Source: Acidobacteriota bacterium (lineage in GTDB: Bacteria; Acidobacteriota; Thermoanaerobaculia; Multivoradales; SZUA-115). Taken from it: a stretch of 5,907 nucleotides of DNA. The stretch covers positions 1-5,907 of the forward strand of contig QIHU01000688.1 of NCBI GenBank assembly GCA_003231035.1, in the 5' to 3' direction. Positions 1-5,563 of this stretch are shown piece after piece (position 1 is the stretch's first letter; each line of letters starts with the position of its first letter). The notes beneath the pieces were generated by a model that did no database searches, was not told where the DNA came from, and saw only the letters and a program-made list of their open reading frames with translations. A program made the position numbers and the translations under genes.

Positions 1-106
1 GCTCGGCGGCGCACTCGCGCTCCACGAGGCGCCCGCGCTCCTCCCCTGCGAGGGTCACCGCCCGGTGGAAGATCTCCTTGATTCGGCTCCAGCGCTGGGC
101 GTCCAT
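1..106 (-). CDS. Probable Ser/Thr protein kinase, N-terminal fragment (partial at left edge)
   Basis: Translating the minus strand from the ATG at 106 gives 35 codons up to the window edge, beginning MDAQRWSRIKEIFHRAV and continuing with an E/R-rich stretch that contains a Cys near the end. This matches the short helical leader (RW.RIKELF..AL.L...ER..FL...C) that commonly precedes the kinase domain of membrane-linked Ser/Thr kinases in Acidobacteriota and relatives. The same leader style also occurs before some TPR proteins. No kinase motif (glycine loop, VAIK, HRD, DFG) is inside the window, so the kinase call is inferred from the leader alone. No in-frame alternative start was found in the stretch upstream that I read, and there is no clear Shine-Dalgarno before the ATG. 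The gene lies downstream of the methyltransferase on the same strand, 128 bp away. Confidence 0.6.
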   Translation of the reverse strand, partial: MDAQRWSRIKEIFHRAVTLAGEERGRLVERECAAE

Positions 107-234
107 GCGCCCGAGGGTACCGGATGGGCCGGCGACGCGTGGACGGGCGCTCGCTGAGGAGGTGAAGACACCAAGGACGTTGAGTTCGCTTGGCCCATTG
201 GAATGGCTCTGGTAAGACCTCTCGGCAGCGTGAC
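107..234. other. Intergenic spacer between kinase start and methyltransferase stop
   Basis: This 128-bp spacer separates two minus-strand genes. The only structure I see is a small palindrome, CCATTCCAATGG read on the minus strand at about 196-207. It is too short, and lacks a T-run, to be called a terminator. No convincing promoter for the kinase could be picked by eye. Confidence 0.4.
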
Positions 235-1674
235 TTAGGAGTCCAACTCCGGCACCGGAGGTCCTGGCGGCCTTTCCGAGGATGCCAGGCCGAGCCCCTT
301 CTTGAGCTTGAACCACGCTTTGCGCATCTTCCAGAACCGGCTCGCCTCCATGGCATGAACCCGGGCGCTGAGACGGCGACCTAGATCCTCCTCGGCTAAG
401 AGCCGTTCGTTGCACTCTTTCAACTTCGCCTCCAACCCGGACACCTTGAGAGCCGATCTCGCTCGCTGCTCCTGATGATCGCGCGCGGCCATCTTGAACG
501 CCGCGCCCTGTATCGTGGTGAGGTGGATCAGCCCTTGGGTCCCCGTCTCCTCCTCACAGAGGACACAGAGTGAGTCCCCGGGATCGATCGTCCGCCCCGC
601 TGGCAGCGAGCAGAGCACCTCCCAGCCCGGCGGCTGTCCGTGGGGCGATGCGATCCGGGCTCGTTGACCGTCGGGCCGAGCTGTGGCGACCAGTTCCTCA
701 TTGAGGAAGACCCTGAGTTGGGGTGGCGCGCTCGCTTGGTGGCTCACCGCCCAACCGCTGAGTTTCAAGGTGCGCTCGTCGACTTGCCGACATTCCTCCA
801 GGTAGCCCTCGGGAGGGCGTGGAACCCACAGCGACGAGAAGTCCGTCGCGGCGTCCCTCGAGACCACATAAAGATCTTGGAAATGCCACAGGCCGCGCGG
901 GATCCGAGTGTAGGAGTACGGATGGGGAAAATGAGCGCGCAGCGTCTTGGCTACGAAGGCTTCGGTGACCCAAGTGGATCCGTACTCCTTGAAAGCCAGC
1001 ACCTCACTCTCGCTCATCTCCTCGAAATGGAAGCCGGAAGCCGGCATCGAACGCCCGCCGAACAGCACGGCCTCGTCGTGAACGCTGAATACGAAGAGGC
1101 CCCGAGGAGTCACCAGGCGGCCCAGTTGTCCGATCCAACTCTCGAAGCGATGACGGGGGAGATGGGTGAACAACGAGGTGGCGAAGAGACAATCGAAGGA
1201 TTGCGCGAGGTCGAGAGCCTCGGGTTCATGGGCGGATGGGAACCCGCCCACGCCGTACTGCTCCCGCTGCACGGCGACCGCCTCCGGCTGGATATCCGAG
1301 ACGACGATCTGATCCGCCCGCAAGGTATTGAGCAAGTAACGGGTAATGCGCCCATAGCCCGAGGCGAAGTCGAGGATCGTCGGTTCGGTCCCCTGCCGTT
1401 GCCGTTGCCATTTCACCAGTGCCTCGTAGACACCGGCCGCGAGCCATCCAGAGTAGAAATACTGAACCAGGCCTTCGGTTCGTTCGCCAAACTGCTGCCA
1501 TATGGAGTAGTGGAGCATCTCATCGCGCGGATCGATGATCCACGATCGAGGAGCCTGCTCCCGGAGGAGGAGACGGGAGAGAGTTTGCAGCAGCCGGTTC
1601 CCTTCCAAGCGAGTGCCGCCTGAAGGGCCGGACGAAGAAGAGCCCGAACCGAGAGTCTCGGGAGCAGTTGCCAT
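235..1674 (-). CDS. SAM-dependent class I methyltransferase with C-terminal beta-sandwich and coiled-coil tail
   Basis: The product is 479 aa. Residues about 95-200 form a Rossmann-type methyltransferase core: motif I ILDFASGYGRITRYL (100-114) for SAM binding, the acidic residue after strand 2 in VVSDIQ (D127), and a later FDCLFATSLFTHLP segment (160-173). Residues about 285-390 resemble the beta-sandwich module with a 'lkLSGWAV' signature (303-310) that is often attached to glycosyltransferases and methyltransferases of surface-polysaccharide clusters. Residues about 397-445 are a Glu/Arg/Leu-rich probable coiled coil, followed by SRFWKMRKAWFKLKKGLGL (445-463) and a Pro-rich end. The tail suggests assembly or membrane-surface docking. 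The substrate is unknown; a sugar or glycan is inferred from domain style. No signal peptide is visible, so it is probably cytoplasmic. The ATG at 1674 has only a weak AAGG upstream. The N-terminus is a low-complexity Gly/Ser stretch, so a later start is possible. The 3' end is duplicated at 5330-5563. Confidence 0.85.
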   Translation of the reverse strand: MATAPETLGSGSSSSGPSGGTRLEGNRLLQTLSRLLLREQAPRSWIIDPRDEMLHYSIWQQFGERTEGLVQYFYSGWLAAGVYEALVKWQRQRQGTEPTILDFASGYGRITRYLLNTLRADQIVVSDIQPEAVAVQREQYGVGGFPSAHEPEALDLAQSFDCLFATSLFTHLPRHRFESWIGQLGRLVTPRGLFVFSVHDEAVLFGGRSMPASGFHFEEMSESEVLAFKEYGSTWVTEAFVAKTLRAHFPHPYSYTRIPRGLWHFQDLYVVSRDAATDFSSLWVPRPPEGYLEECRQVDERTLKLSGWAVSHQASAPPQLRVFLNEELVATARPDGQRARIASPHGQPPGWEVLCSLPAGRTIDPGDSLCVLCEEETGTQGLIHLTTIQGAAFKMAARDHQEQRARSALKVSGLEAKLKECNERLLAEEDLGRRLSARVHAMEASRFWKMRKAWFKLKKGLGLASSERPPGPPVPELDS

Positions 1675-1803
1675 ATCGCGTTCTAGCCTTGGGTTATGAG
1701 TGGTGGCTGTCGTTCAGCGGGAACCAGCTAGCTGAAAGCATACCGATCTTATTCGCTGGACGCATCGCTCGGAAATTGACCCACCTATCGCTTAGCTGAC
1801 GAG
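1675..1803. other. Intergenic region upstream of methyltransferase
   Basis: This stretch should hold the methyltransferase promoter unless the gene is read through from the toxin-antitoxin genes upstream on the same strand. On the minus strand I see only a weak TAAGAT -10-like hexamer near 1746-1751, without a good -35 partner. The right end merges into the REP-like repeat. Confidence 0.3.
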
Positions 1804-1860
1804 GTGCCACCCGATTTGCAAGTCTTTTGGATTCAGACGTTTGCAAGTCGGGTGGCACTT
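1796..1860. repeat. REP-like inverted repeat with 18-bp stem, overlapping the vapC 3' end
   Basis: The left arm GTGCCACCCGATTTGCAA (1804-1821) is complementary to 1841-1858 at 17 of 18 positions. The exception (T1815 against G1847) would be a G-U wobble in RNA. The loop is 19 nt (1822-1840). The left arm is preceded by CTGACGAG, and CTGACGAGGTGCCACCCGA recurs exactly at 2709-2727. This combination of dispersed copies and an inverted pair is typical of REP/BIME or short MITE-like elements, which are often spread by a Y1 transposase acting in trans. No transposase gene is in the window. The hairpin could also end minus-strand transcripts of the toxin gene, but no T-run follows it, so it is not a standard intrinsic terminator. 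Confidence 0.75.
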
Positions 1861-2291
1861 GGCGCGGTAGGTGTTGCGCTCCAATCTTCCATGGCGAGAT
1901 CCGAGAAGCGTTCGAAATCTCTCCGGTTGGCAGTGATCAGAATCAGATCATTTGTTCTTGTGATCGCTGCAATCTGGCCGTCCACGAAGGTCGGCGTCAA
2001 ACCGGCCTTGGTCAGTCGGGCTCGTTCGCTCGCGTGCCAGTCCGCCGCCAGCTCGTCGTAGGGCAGAATCGGAAAGCTGGAACGAACGACGTTGGCGAGG
2101 TAGTGCTCGATCGTTCGTCGTTTCTTCGACTGCTCCAGGAGTTGGGCTCCGTGGACGAGTTCGTGCCAGACGGGAGCTGCCAGAGCGATCACGTCCTCGT
2201 TCTCACGGAGCTGCCGGAGCACCTCGGTGTTGGGCTCAGGTCGAAGGGGTTCGGAGATGATGTTGGTGTCGAGAAGGTACCGATGTGTCAC
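1833..2291 (-). CDS. vapC: VapC-family PIN-domain ribonuclease toxin
   Basis: The product is 152 aa, starting at GTG 2291. This start overlaps the antitoxin stop as GTGA (2288-2291), the usual translational coupling in type II modules, and places the PIN motif YLLDTNIISE right at the N-terminus. Acidic residues expected to bind Mg2+/Mn2+ are present: D8, E44 (in WHELVHG), D104 (in FVDGQIAAI) and D125 (in TANRRDFERF). VapC/FitB-type toxins are RNases that cut tRNA or rRNA and are held inactive by the cognate antitoxin. The PIN fold normally ends soon after 'MEDW' (134-137). The remaining 15 residues look like an added tail, and the last eight codons lie in the REP-like repeat, with the TGA in the hairpin loop. 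An upstream in-frame ATG at 2417 would add 42 Arg-rich residues by overlapping the antitoxin gene and is unlikely. The cellular RNA target cannot be read from the sequence. Confidence 0.9.
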   Translation of the reverse strand: MTHRYLLDTNIISEPLRPEPNTEVLRQLRENEDVIALAAPVWHELVHGAQLLEQSKKRRTIEHYLANVVRSSFPILPYDELAADWHASERARLTKAGLTPTFVDGQIAAITRTNDLILITANRRDFERFSDLAMEDWSATPTAPSATRLANV

Positions 2292-2566
2292 CAAGCGAAA
2301 TCCCGTCCGGGCGATGGGTCGCGGACGCCATCGAAGATCTCCGCGGGATCGAGATCGAGCCCGGCCAGATCGTGCTCCTGCCGAAATCGTTGATAGGACT
2401 CCGAGAAGCTCGACCAATTCGTCGTCAAGTTCTCGTACCTACTTGTAGAGATAACCACCGCGACCGGCTTGCCTCGGCGGGTGAGTTGAATGTCATGGCC
2501 TGCTTCCGCCTCCCGAACGAGCCTGGGCAGGCCGTTCTTCGCTTCGGCGATGGAGTACTGCGACAT
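2288..2566 (-). CDS. Phd/YefM-family antitoxin of the VapC pair
   Basis: The product is 92 aa. The N-terminal half, MSQYSIAEAKNGLPRLV followed by an EAG..I.LTRRGKPVAVVIS segment and a Y.NL, is the classic Phd/YefM DNA-binding fold (about residues 1-50). The C-terminal half is acidic and aromatic (SFSESYQRFRQEHDLAGLDLDP), with a late 'DP..GRDF' end, as expected for the part that wraps the toxin active site. It should neutralise VapC and, as a dimer or in complex with toxin, repress its own promoter. The start is strongly supported: a perfect AGGAGG (2573-2578 on the minus strand) lies 6 nt before the ATG. The stop overlaps the toxin GTG by 4 bases, so both proteins are probably made from one message. 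Confidence 0.92.
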   Translation of the reverse strand: MSQYSIAEAKNGLPRLVREAEAGHDIQLTRRGKPVAVVISTSRYENLTTNWSSFSESYQRFRQEHDLAGLDLDPAEIFDGVRDPSPGRDFAW

Positions 2567-2572
2567 GACTTC

Positions 2573-2578
2573 CCTCCT
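2573..2578 (-). promoter_or_regulatory. Strong Shine-Dalgarno of the antitoxin gene
   Basis: AGGAGG on the minus strand sits 6 nt upstream of ATG 2566. This is the strongest ribosome-binding site in the window. No comparable site precedes the toxin GTG, which fits antitoxin being made in excess over toxin. Confidence 0.85.
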
Positions 2579-2592
2579 CTATCGGCAATCAG

Positions 2593-2612
2593 ATAGCCAT
2601 CTTGGTGGCTAT
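2593..2612. promoter_or_regulatory. Operator-like palindrome upstream of the toxin-antitoxin operon
   Basis: ATAGCCA (2593-2599) and TGGCTAT (2606-2612) are perfect 7-bp inverted repeats with a 6-nt centre. The site starts 27 bp before the antitoxin ATG and sits at the predicted transcription start, just downstream of a TACAAT -10. Type II antitoxins usually bind such palindromes to repress their own operon. The operator role is inferred from position and symmetry. Confidence 0.6.
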
Positions 2613-2618
2613 GCAAGG

Positions 2619-2648
2619 ATTGTAGTACCTCGCAGCGGCTGGAGCCAA
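2619..2648 (-). promoter_or_regulatory. Candidate sigma-70-type promoter of the toxin-antitoxin operon
   Basis: On the minus strand, TTGGCT (2643-2648) and TACAAT (2619-2624, 5 of 6 to TATAAT) are 18 bp apart. The start would fall near 2612, directly at the palindrome. The -35 is poor (TTG only). An alternative is TTGCAT with TCTGAT 17 bp later, spanning the palindrome itself. Either would be blocked by a repressor bound there. Confidence 0.4.
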
Positions 2649-2692
2649 CCCTCGATCAGGGATTGATTCTGGGAAGAGCCTAATTGAAGCTA

Positions 2693-2740
2693 ACTGACGA
2701 GGTGCCAACTGACGAGGTGCCACCCGAGTCGCAAGTCGGC
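2693..2740 (+). repeat. Second REP-like copy, with internal 15-bp tandem duplication
   Basis: CTGACGAGGTGCCACCCGA (2709-2727) repeats the left arm at 1796-1814 exactly. The following GTCGCAAGTC is close to the TTTGCAAGTC of the first copy, and a TGGA(A)TTC stretch after that also resembles the first copy. Just before it, ACTGACGAGGTGCCA at 2693-2707 is repeated head-to-tail at 2708-2722. This copy has no inverted partner, so it is a single arm rather than a hairpin pair. Confidence 0.7.
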
Positions 2741-2990
2741 TGGAATTCGAGCGAGAGCGCCGTGCGCGCGGCGAACCAGAAACTGGCCAACCAGTTGCTA
2801 GACCCTGCGCGGTCGGCAGCCCTCCTTCGCCCTCGCCAGCAGAAATTTCCCTTTTCACTATTGCCTGCCAGCACATCTCCCGCTTCTCTGTTTGAGGGCG
2901 ACACGAGTTGTCGGCCCGAGTCCAAACCTTCAGGACCAGCTCGCAGGAGAAGGCTCTAGTGCCTTGACGGGGAGCTGCGTCCAGTCACAG

Positions 2991-2995
2991 AGGAG
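2991..2995 (+). promoter_or_regulatory. Shine-Dalgarno of the secreted-protein gene
   Basis: AGGAG lies 9 nt before ATG 3005 and supports that start. Confidence 0.7.
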
Positions 2996-3004
2996 AAATC
3001 TGTA

Positions 3005-3892
3005 ATGCTTCGAACTTTTCGCACGCCCGGCCTTACGCTATTGGCCTGTCTCGGCATGGCCGCTCTGCTCACTATCGCCGCCGCAGCCCAGCCGCCTACG
3101 CCGCAGCCTCCGGCACCAACTCCCACGCCGCCTTGCACGATCCTCGGAGTCCCCTCCAGAGCCGAAGCGGGAACCGCGGTGGACTTCACCATCACCGTAC
3201 GCGACGGGCAGAACCAACCTATTGCAGGTGCTGAAGTTCGGCTCGGCACCTCGATCAGCGGCACCACCGGAAACGATGGCAAGCATGACGTTACCGCCGT
3301 TTGCGGCGCGGCCGGCTCGACGATTGAGGTCAATGTCTACGTGAACGGCAAATTGTGCGGCACCAAGACCATCAAATGTTTGAAGAAAGACAAGAGCGGC
3401 AAGTGGATCATCGACGCGGTGCAGGTAGCTTCGCTAGGCATGCAGACCATCGGCACCAAGAACCTGCTCACCAGCCGGAACGATCTGACCTTCGACGGCA
3501 TGACCTTCCCTGGCCCGAACGTTTCCGAGTTGGCGATAGTCCTCGACGTTTCCGAGACCTCGAGCGGCCGCCTATACGCCGAGATCGTCAGCTACAACGC
3601 TACCTATGAAGACTTCTCCGCGGCCGGCTTCAAATTCGGCCAGACGACGGTCAAACTCAAGGATGGCGACGCCAACTACCTCTCCATCGACCAGGACACC
3701 GGCGAGGTGACCGGCTTCCTGCAGACGCTCATCTACAACGACGTGGTGGACGGTTTGGAGCGCGACCTTCACCTCACTGGTACCTTCGATGGCGGAATCC
3801 TGGATATTGACGTCGCTGGATTCTTGACTGAAACGGGACCGAGCCCGATGATCTGGGACGCTAGGCAGGCTCAGACTATCGACAAGCGCTAA
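3005..3892 (+). CDS. Secreted protein with Ig-like domain, function unknown
   Basis: The product is 295 aa. The N-terminus is a Sec signal peptide: basic start MLRTFR, hydrophobic core (about 9-24), then AAAA-Q, with likely cleavage after A28. A Pro/Thr/Gln linker follows (30-43). Residues about 44-125 look like a small beta-sandwich of the invasin/Big_1 or carboxypeptidase-regulatory type (G.AVDFTITVRDGQNQPIAGAEV, then a GNDGKHDV turn). Four cysteines (C44, C100, C118, C125) could form two disulfides, in keeping with export. Residues about 134-290 are a second beta-rich, Gly/Asp-rich region that I do not recognise, with no catalytic motif. It is therefore probably a periplasmic or surface binding/structural protein. 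C15 sits in an LLAC that imitates a lipobox, but it would leave a very short hydrophobic core. The next gene on the same strand, an SGNH hydrolase, starts 88 bp after the stop. Confidence 0.8.
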   Translation: MLRTFRTPGLTLLACLGMAALLTIAAAAQPPTPQPPAPTPTPPCTILGVPSRAEAGTAVDFTITVRDGQNQPIAGAEVRLGTSISGTTGNDGKHDVTAVCGAAGSTIEVNVYVNGKLCGTKTIKCLKKDKSGKWIIDAVQVASLGMQTIGTKNLLTSRNDLTFDGMTFPGPNVSELAIVLDVSETSSGRLYAEIVSYNATYEDFSAAGFKFGQTTVKLKDGDANYLSIDQDTGEVTGFLQTLIYNDVVDGLERDLHLTGTFDGGILDIDVAGFLTETGPSPMIWDARQAQTIDKR

Positions 3893-3912
3893 CCGTAGCC
3901 GAGGCCCTCACC

Positions 3913-3953
3913 CGGTCCGTTCACCACCCGTGGGGACGGACCGATCTTTCTCT
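3913..3953 (+). terminator. Hairpin with T-rich tail between the secreted protein and SGNH genes
   Basis: CGGTCCGT (3913-3920) pairs perfectly with ACGGACCG (3936-3943), and the loop can form a further CCAC/GTGG stem. ATCTTTCTCT follows. The structure starts 21 nt after the first gene's stop. The T-run is interrupted by C, so termination may be partial, letting some transcripts continue into the hydrolase. Confidence 0.55.
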
Positions 3954-3967
3954 CGTTCCACTTTTCC

Positions 3968-3972
3968 AGGAG
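3968..3972 (+). promoter_or_regulatory. Shine-Dalgarno that decides the SGNH hydrolase start
   Basis: AGGAG lies 8 nt before ATG 3981. The longer in-frame start, GTG 3930, has no such site and lies inside the hairpin, so 3981 is preferred. Confidence 0.7.
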
Positions 3973-3980
3973 ACCTCACG

Positions 3981-5129
3981 ATGCTACTTCCAATGCACGG
4001 AGTGGGCGACAGCCTGATGTGTGGCCTACAGGGATACGACATCCGTCCAGAACGTTCCTTCTTTCGTCACCTCACCGCCGCGGTGGGCCAAGCGACCGAA
4101 GTGCCAAGCTTGCGCTGGAACTTCACCGACTTCTCCACGGTGATCCGTTTGGCCCCTGGAGAGCATCGGCTGGAACAGGCGATGACCCTTCTGGCACGGC
4201 GTCAGCTAGAACTCACTGTCGAGTCCAGCCCACACAGCTCCAAACTGTTTGCCGTGCCGGGCTTCGGCGTTCGCGCGGCCATGAGGTACCACGAGCAAAC
4301 GCCCGTTCTACCGATCCACCTGCGTCTGATGACCCGCTGTTTCTTAAACCCGCATGAGTTGGTGCCCGCCACATTGGTCGAGCGCGCCTTGGCGGCTGGC
4401 CCGGCGGGGTCGCTGGTGGTTTGGCTGGGTGGTGTCGACTGGGTCGGCACGCTACTCTCCGCGAAACGTCGCAGCGCGGTGATCGAGCGGCGACTGACCC
4501 GACAGTACGAGCGGCTTCTTCCCCGCTTGCTCGACGGCTACCGCGAAGCTGGCTGGCCGGCTCCGCGGTTGATCGTAGGCGGTTCCGTCTGTCCCACACG
4601 TCTGCCCCTTCTTCGGCCAAGCCGGCGAGGCGACTGGCATGTCGCCTTCAAATCCGATCGCCAGGCGAAAGAGCCCTGCGACCGGATCTCATTGGCCGAG
4701 AAGAACGAGCTGTCAGTCGCCGTCCAGCGCTTCAACCGATCCTTGCGCGCCACAGTGGAAAAGGTTGGCGGGCTGTTCGTGGACCTCGACGAATGCTACG
4801 CGGGTGCCATCGGGCGCGGTTACGAGGAGGTCCAAGGCGAACGCATCCCCGCCTCAATGCTCACCGGTCTCGACCTGGTTCACCCCACCGACACCGGCCA
4901 CGCAATCGTCGCCAGCTGGTTCGCTCAAGCCATCGAACGGACGTTCGGGGAGCGGCTGGAAGTGGACGTACTCGGTACCCAAGAGCGCGAACTCGCCGCC
5001 TACCGCGAGCCAAACCCGCGCTCCTGGCGGCGGGTGATGCGGGTGATCTACGAAGAGTTCCTATACCGAAACGCGACCCTCCGGCCCCTAACCACTCGAC
5101 CTTGCGCCGGCGAACGGGCGGTGGCGTAG
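3981..5129 (+). CDS. SGNH/GDSL-type hydrolase, divergent
   Basis: The product is 382 aa from ATG 3981. Block I is MHGVGDSLMCG, with the nucleophile Ser as S11 next to D10. Block V is LDLVHPTDTGHAIVASWF, giving the D298-x-x-H301 pair followed by the usual PTDxGH. These frame an SGNH esterase/lipase or acyl-hydrolase fold. In the middle, VVWLGGVDW (146-154) sits where block III (GxND) is expected, but the oxyanion-hole Asn is replaced by Val, so activity may be altered. About 50 extra residues after block V, including a W/R-rich EPNPRSWRRVMRVIYEEFLYR segment, are not part of the core. There is no signal peptide, so it is predicted to be cytoplasmic. Substrate is unknown: acyl or acetyl esters on sugars or lipids are typical of the family. 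A link to the secreted protein upstream is suggested only by adjacency and shared strand. Confidence 0.75.
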   Translation: MLLPMHGVGDSLMCGLQGYDIRPERSFFRHLTAAVGQATEVPSLRWNFTDFSTVIRLAPGEHRLEQAMTLLARRQLELTVESSPHSSKLFAVPGFGVRAAMRYHEQTPVLPIHLRLMTRCFLNPHELVPATLVERALAAGPAGSLVVWLGGVDWVGTLLSAKRRSAVIERRLTRQYERLLPRLLDGYREAGWPAPRLIVGGSVCPTRLPLLRPSRRGDWHVAFKSDRQAKEPCDRISLAEKNELSVAVQRFNRSLRATVEKVGGLFVDLDECYAGAIGRGYEEVQGERIPASMLTGLDLVHPTDTGHAIVASWFAQAIERTFGERLEVDVLGTQERELAAYREPNPRSWRRVMRVIYEEFLYRNATLRPLTTRPCAGERAVA

Positions 5130-5329
5130 GTCGGGAATGGCATCTAGGTATCAATGCCATGACGTTCGCTCCACGGGCTGGTGAGCTGGAGTGGGTCCAA
5201 GGAGTGGAGTTGACCCGTAGTGGTGGACAGGTTAGATCTTGGTAGTTACCAGGTTCTCACCAAGGCGCAGCTCGCCTTTCTCATCGGTGCGAAATTTGCG
5301 GCTTGGCCAGCCACTCCTCACCGAGAGGA
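5130..5329. other. Intergenic region with small hairpins and a possible orphan gene tail
   Basis: ATGGCAT (5137-5143) and ATGCCAT (5154-5160) form a 7-bp stem 7 nt after the SGNH stop. Without a T-run it is at best a weak terminator. CTTGGT (5238-5243) and ACCAAG (5259-5264) form a second small stem. On the minus strand, 5329-5232 reads SVRSGWPSRKFRTDEKGEL, then eleven more residues and TAA. Its third positions are fairly GC-rich, like coding DNA, but it has no start of its own and runs out of frame from the duplicated methyltransferase tail. Confidence 0.35.
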
Positions 5330-5563
5330 CTAGGAGTCCAGCTCCGGCACTGGAGGTCCTGGCGGCCTTTGGGAGGAGGCCAGGCCGAGCCGTTTCTTGA
5401 GCTTGAACCACGCTTTGCGCATCTTCCAGAACCGGCTCGCCTCCATGGCTTGAACCCGGGCGCTGAGACGGCGACCTAGATCCTCCTCGGCTAAGAGCCG
5501 TTCGTTGCACCCTCTCAACTTCGCCTCCAACTCGGACACCTTGAGAGCCGATCTCGCTCGCTG
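5330..5563 (-). pseudogene. Duplicated 3' end of the methyltransferase gene (tail fragment)
   Basis: The segment aligns without gaps to 235-468 with 12 differences in 234 bp (about 95% identity), at a constant offset of 5095. It encodes the coiled coil, the SRFWKMRKAWFKLKK motif and the GPPVPELDS end, stopping at TAG where the full gene has TAA. Residue changes are few (for example K/R, H/Q, G/R), so the reading frame has been kept. There is no methyltransferase core or sandwich domain upstream; the sequence switches to a signal-peptide reading frame instead. An in-frame ATG at 5539 could give a 69-aa coiled-coil peptide, but it has no evident Shine-Dalgarno. I read it as a relic of a paralogous gene or of a partial duplication. 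Confidence 0.8.

Larger units (their letters stand above)
2649..3004. other. Intergenic region between divergent toxin-antitoxin and secreted-protein genes
   Basis: About 350 bp without a supportable gene. It holds the REP-like copy at 2693-2740 and a small palindrome AACTGG-CCAA-CCAGTT at 2781-2796. A TTGACG at about 2964-2969 resembles a -35 for the plus-strand gene, but no good -10 follows, so its promoter is unassigned. Open frames here have repeat-derived starts and no recognisable domain. Confidence 0.45.

Noticed and set aside
640..1623. Long plus-strand open frame (327 codons) opposite the methyltransferase
   Set aside because: It is antisense to a gene with clear domains. Its composition is a GC-rich mirror of that gene and no motif is seen.
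1827..2393. Plus-strand frame opposite the toxin and antitoxin genes
   Set aside because: Antisense shadow; the minus-strand proteins have conserved PIN and Phd/YefM features.
2292..2417. N-terminal extension of the toxin to ATG 2417
   Set aside because: It would lie wholly inside the antitoxin gene, is Arg/Ser-rich, and places 42 residues before the PIN motif. The GTGA overlap at 2288-2291 supports the shorter form.
2684..2959. Plus-strand 91-codon frame between the two transcription units
   Set aside because: Its first codons are the repeat itself (TDEVP twice), it lacks a Shine-Dalgarno, and the rest shows no domain.
3035..3049. Lipobox-like LLAC in the secreted protein's signal peptide
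   Set aside because: Cleavage at C15 would leave too short a hydrophobic core. The AAAA-Q site 14 residues later fits a normal Sec signal better.
3930..3980. GTG 3930 as start of the SGNH hydrolase
   Set aside because: It lies in the hairpin without a ribosome-binding site, while ATG 3981 has AGGAG at 8 nt.
4421..5245. Plus-strand 274-codon frame overlapping the SGNH gene
   Set aside because: Extremely Arg/Pro/Ser-rich, no domain, no Shine-Dalgarno; an out-of-frame shadow of a gene with recognisable catalytic blocks.
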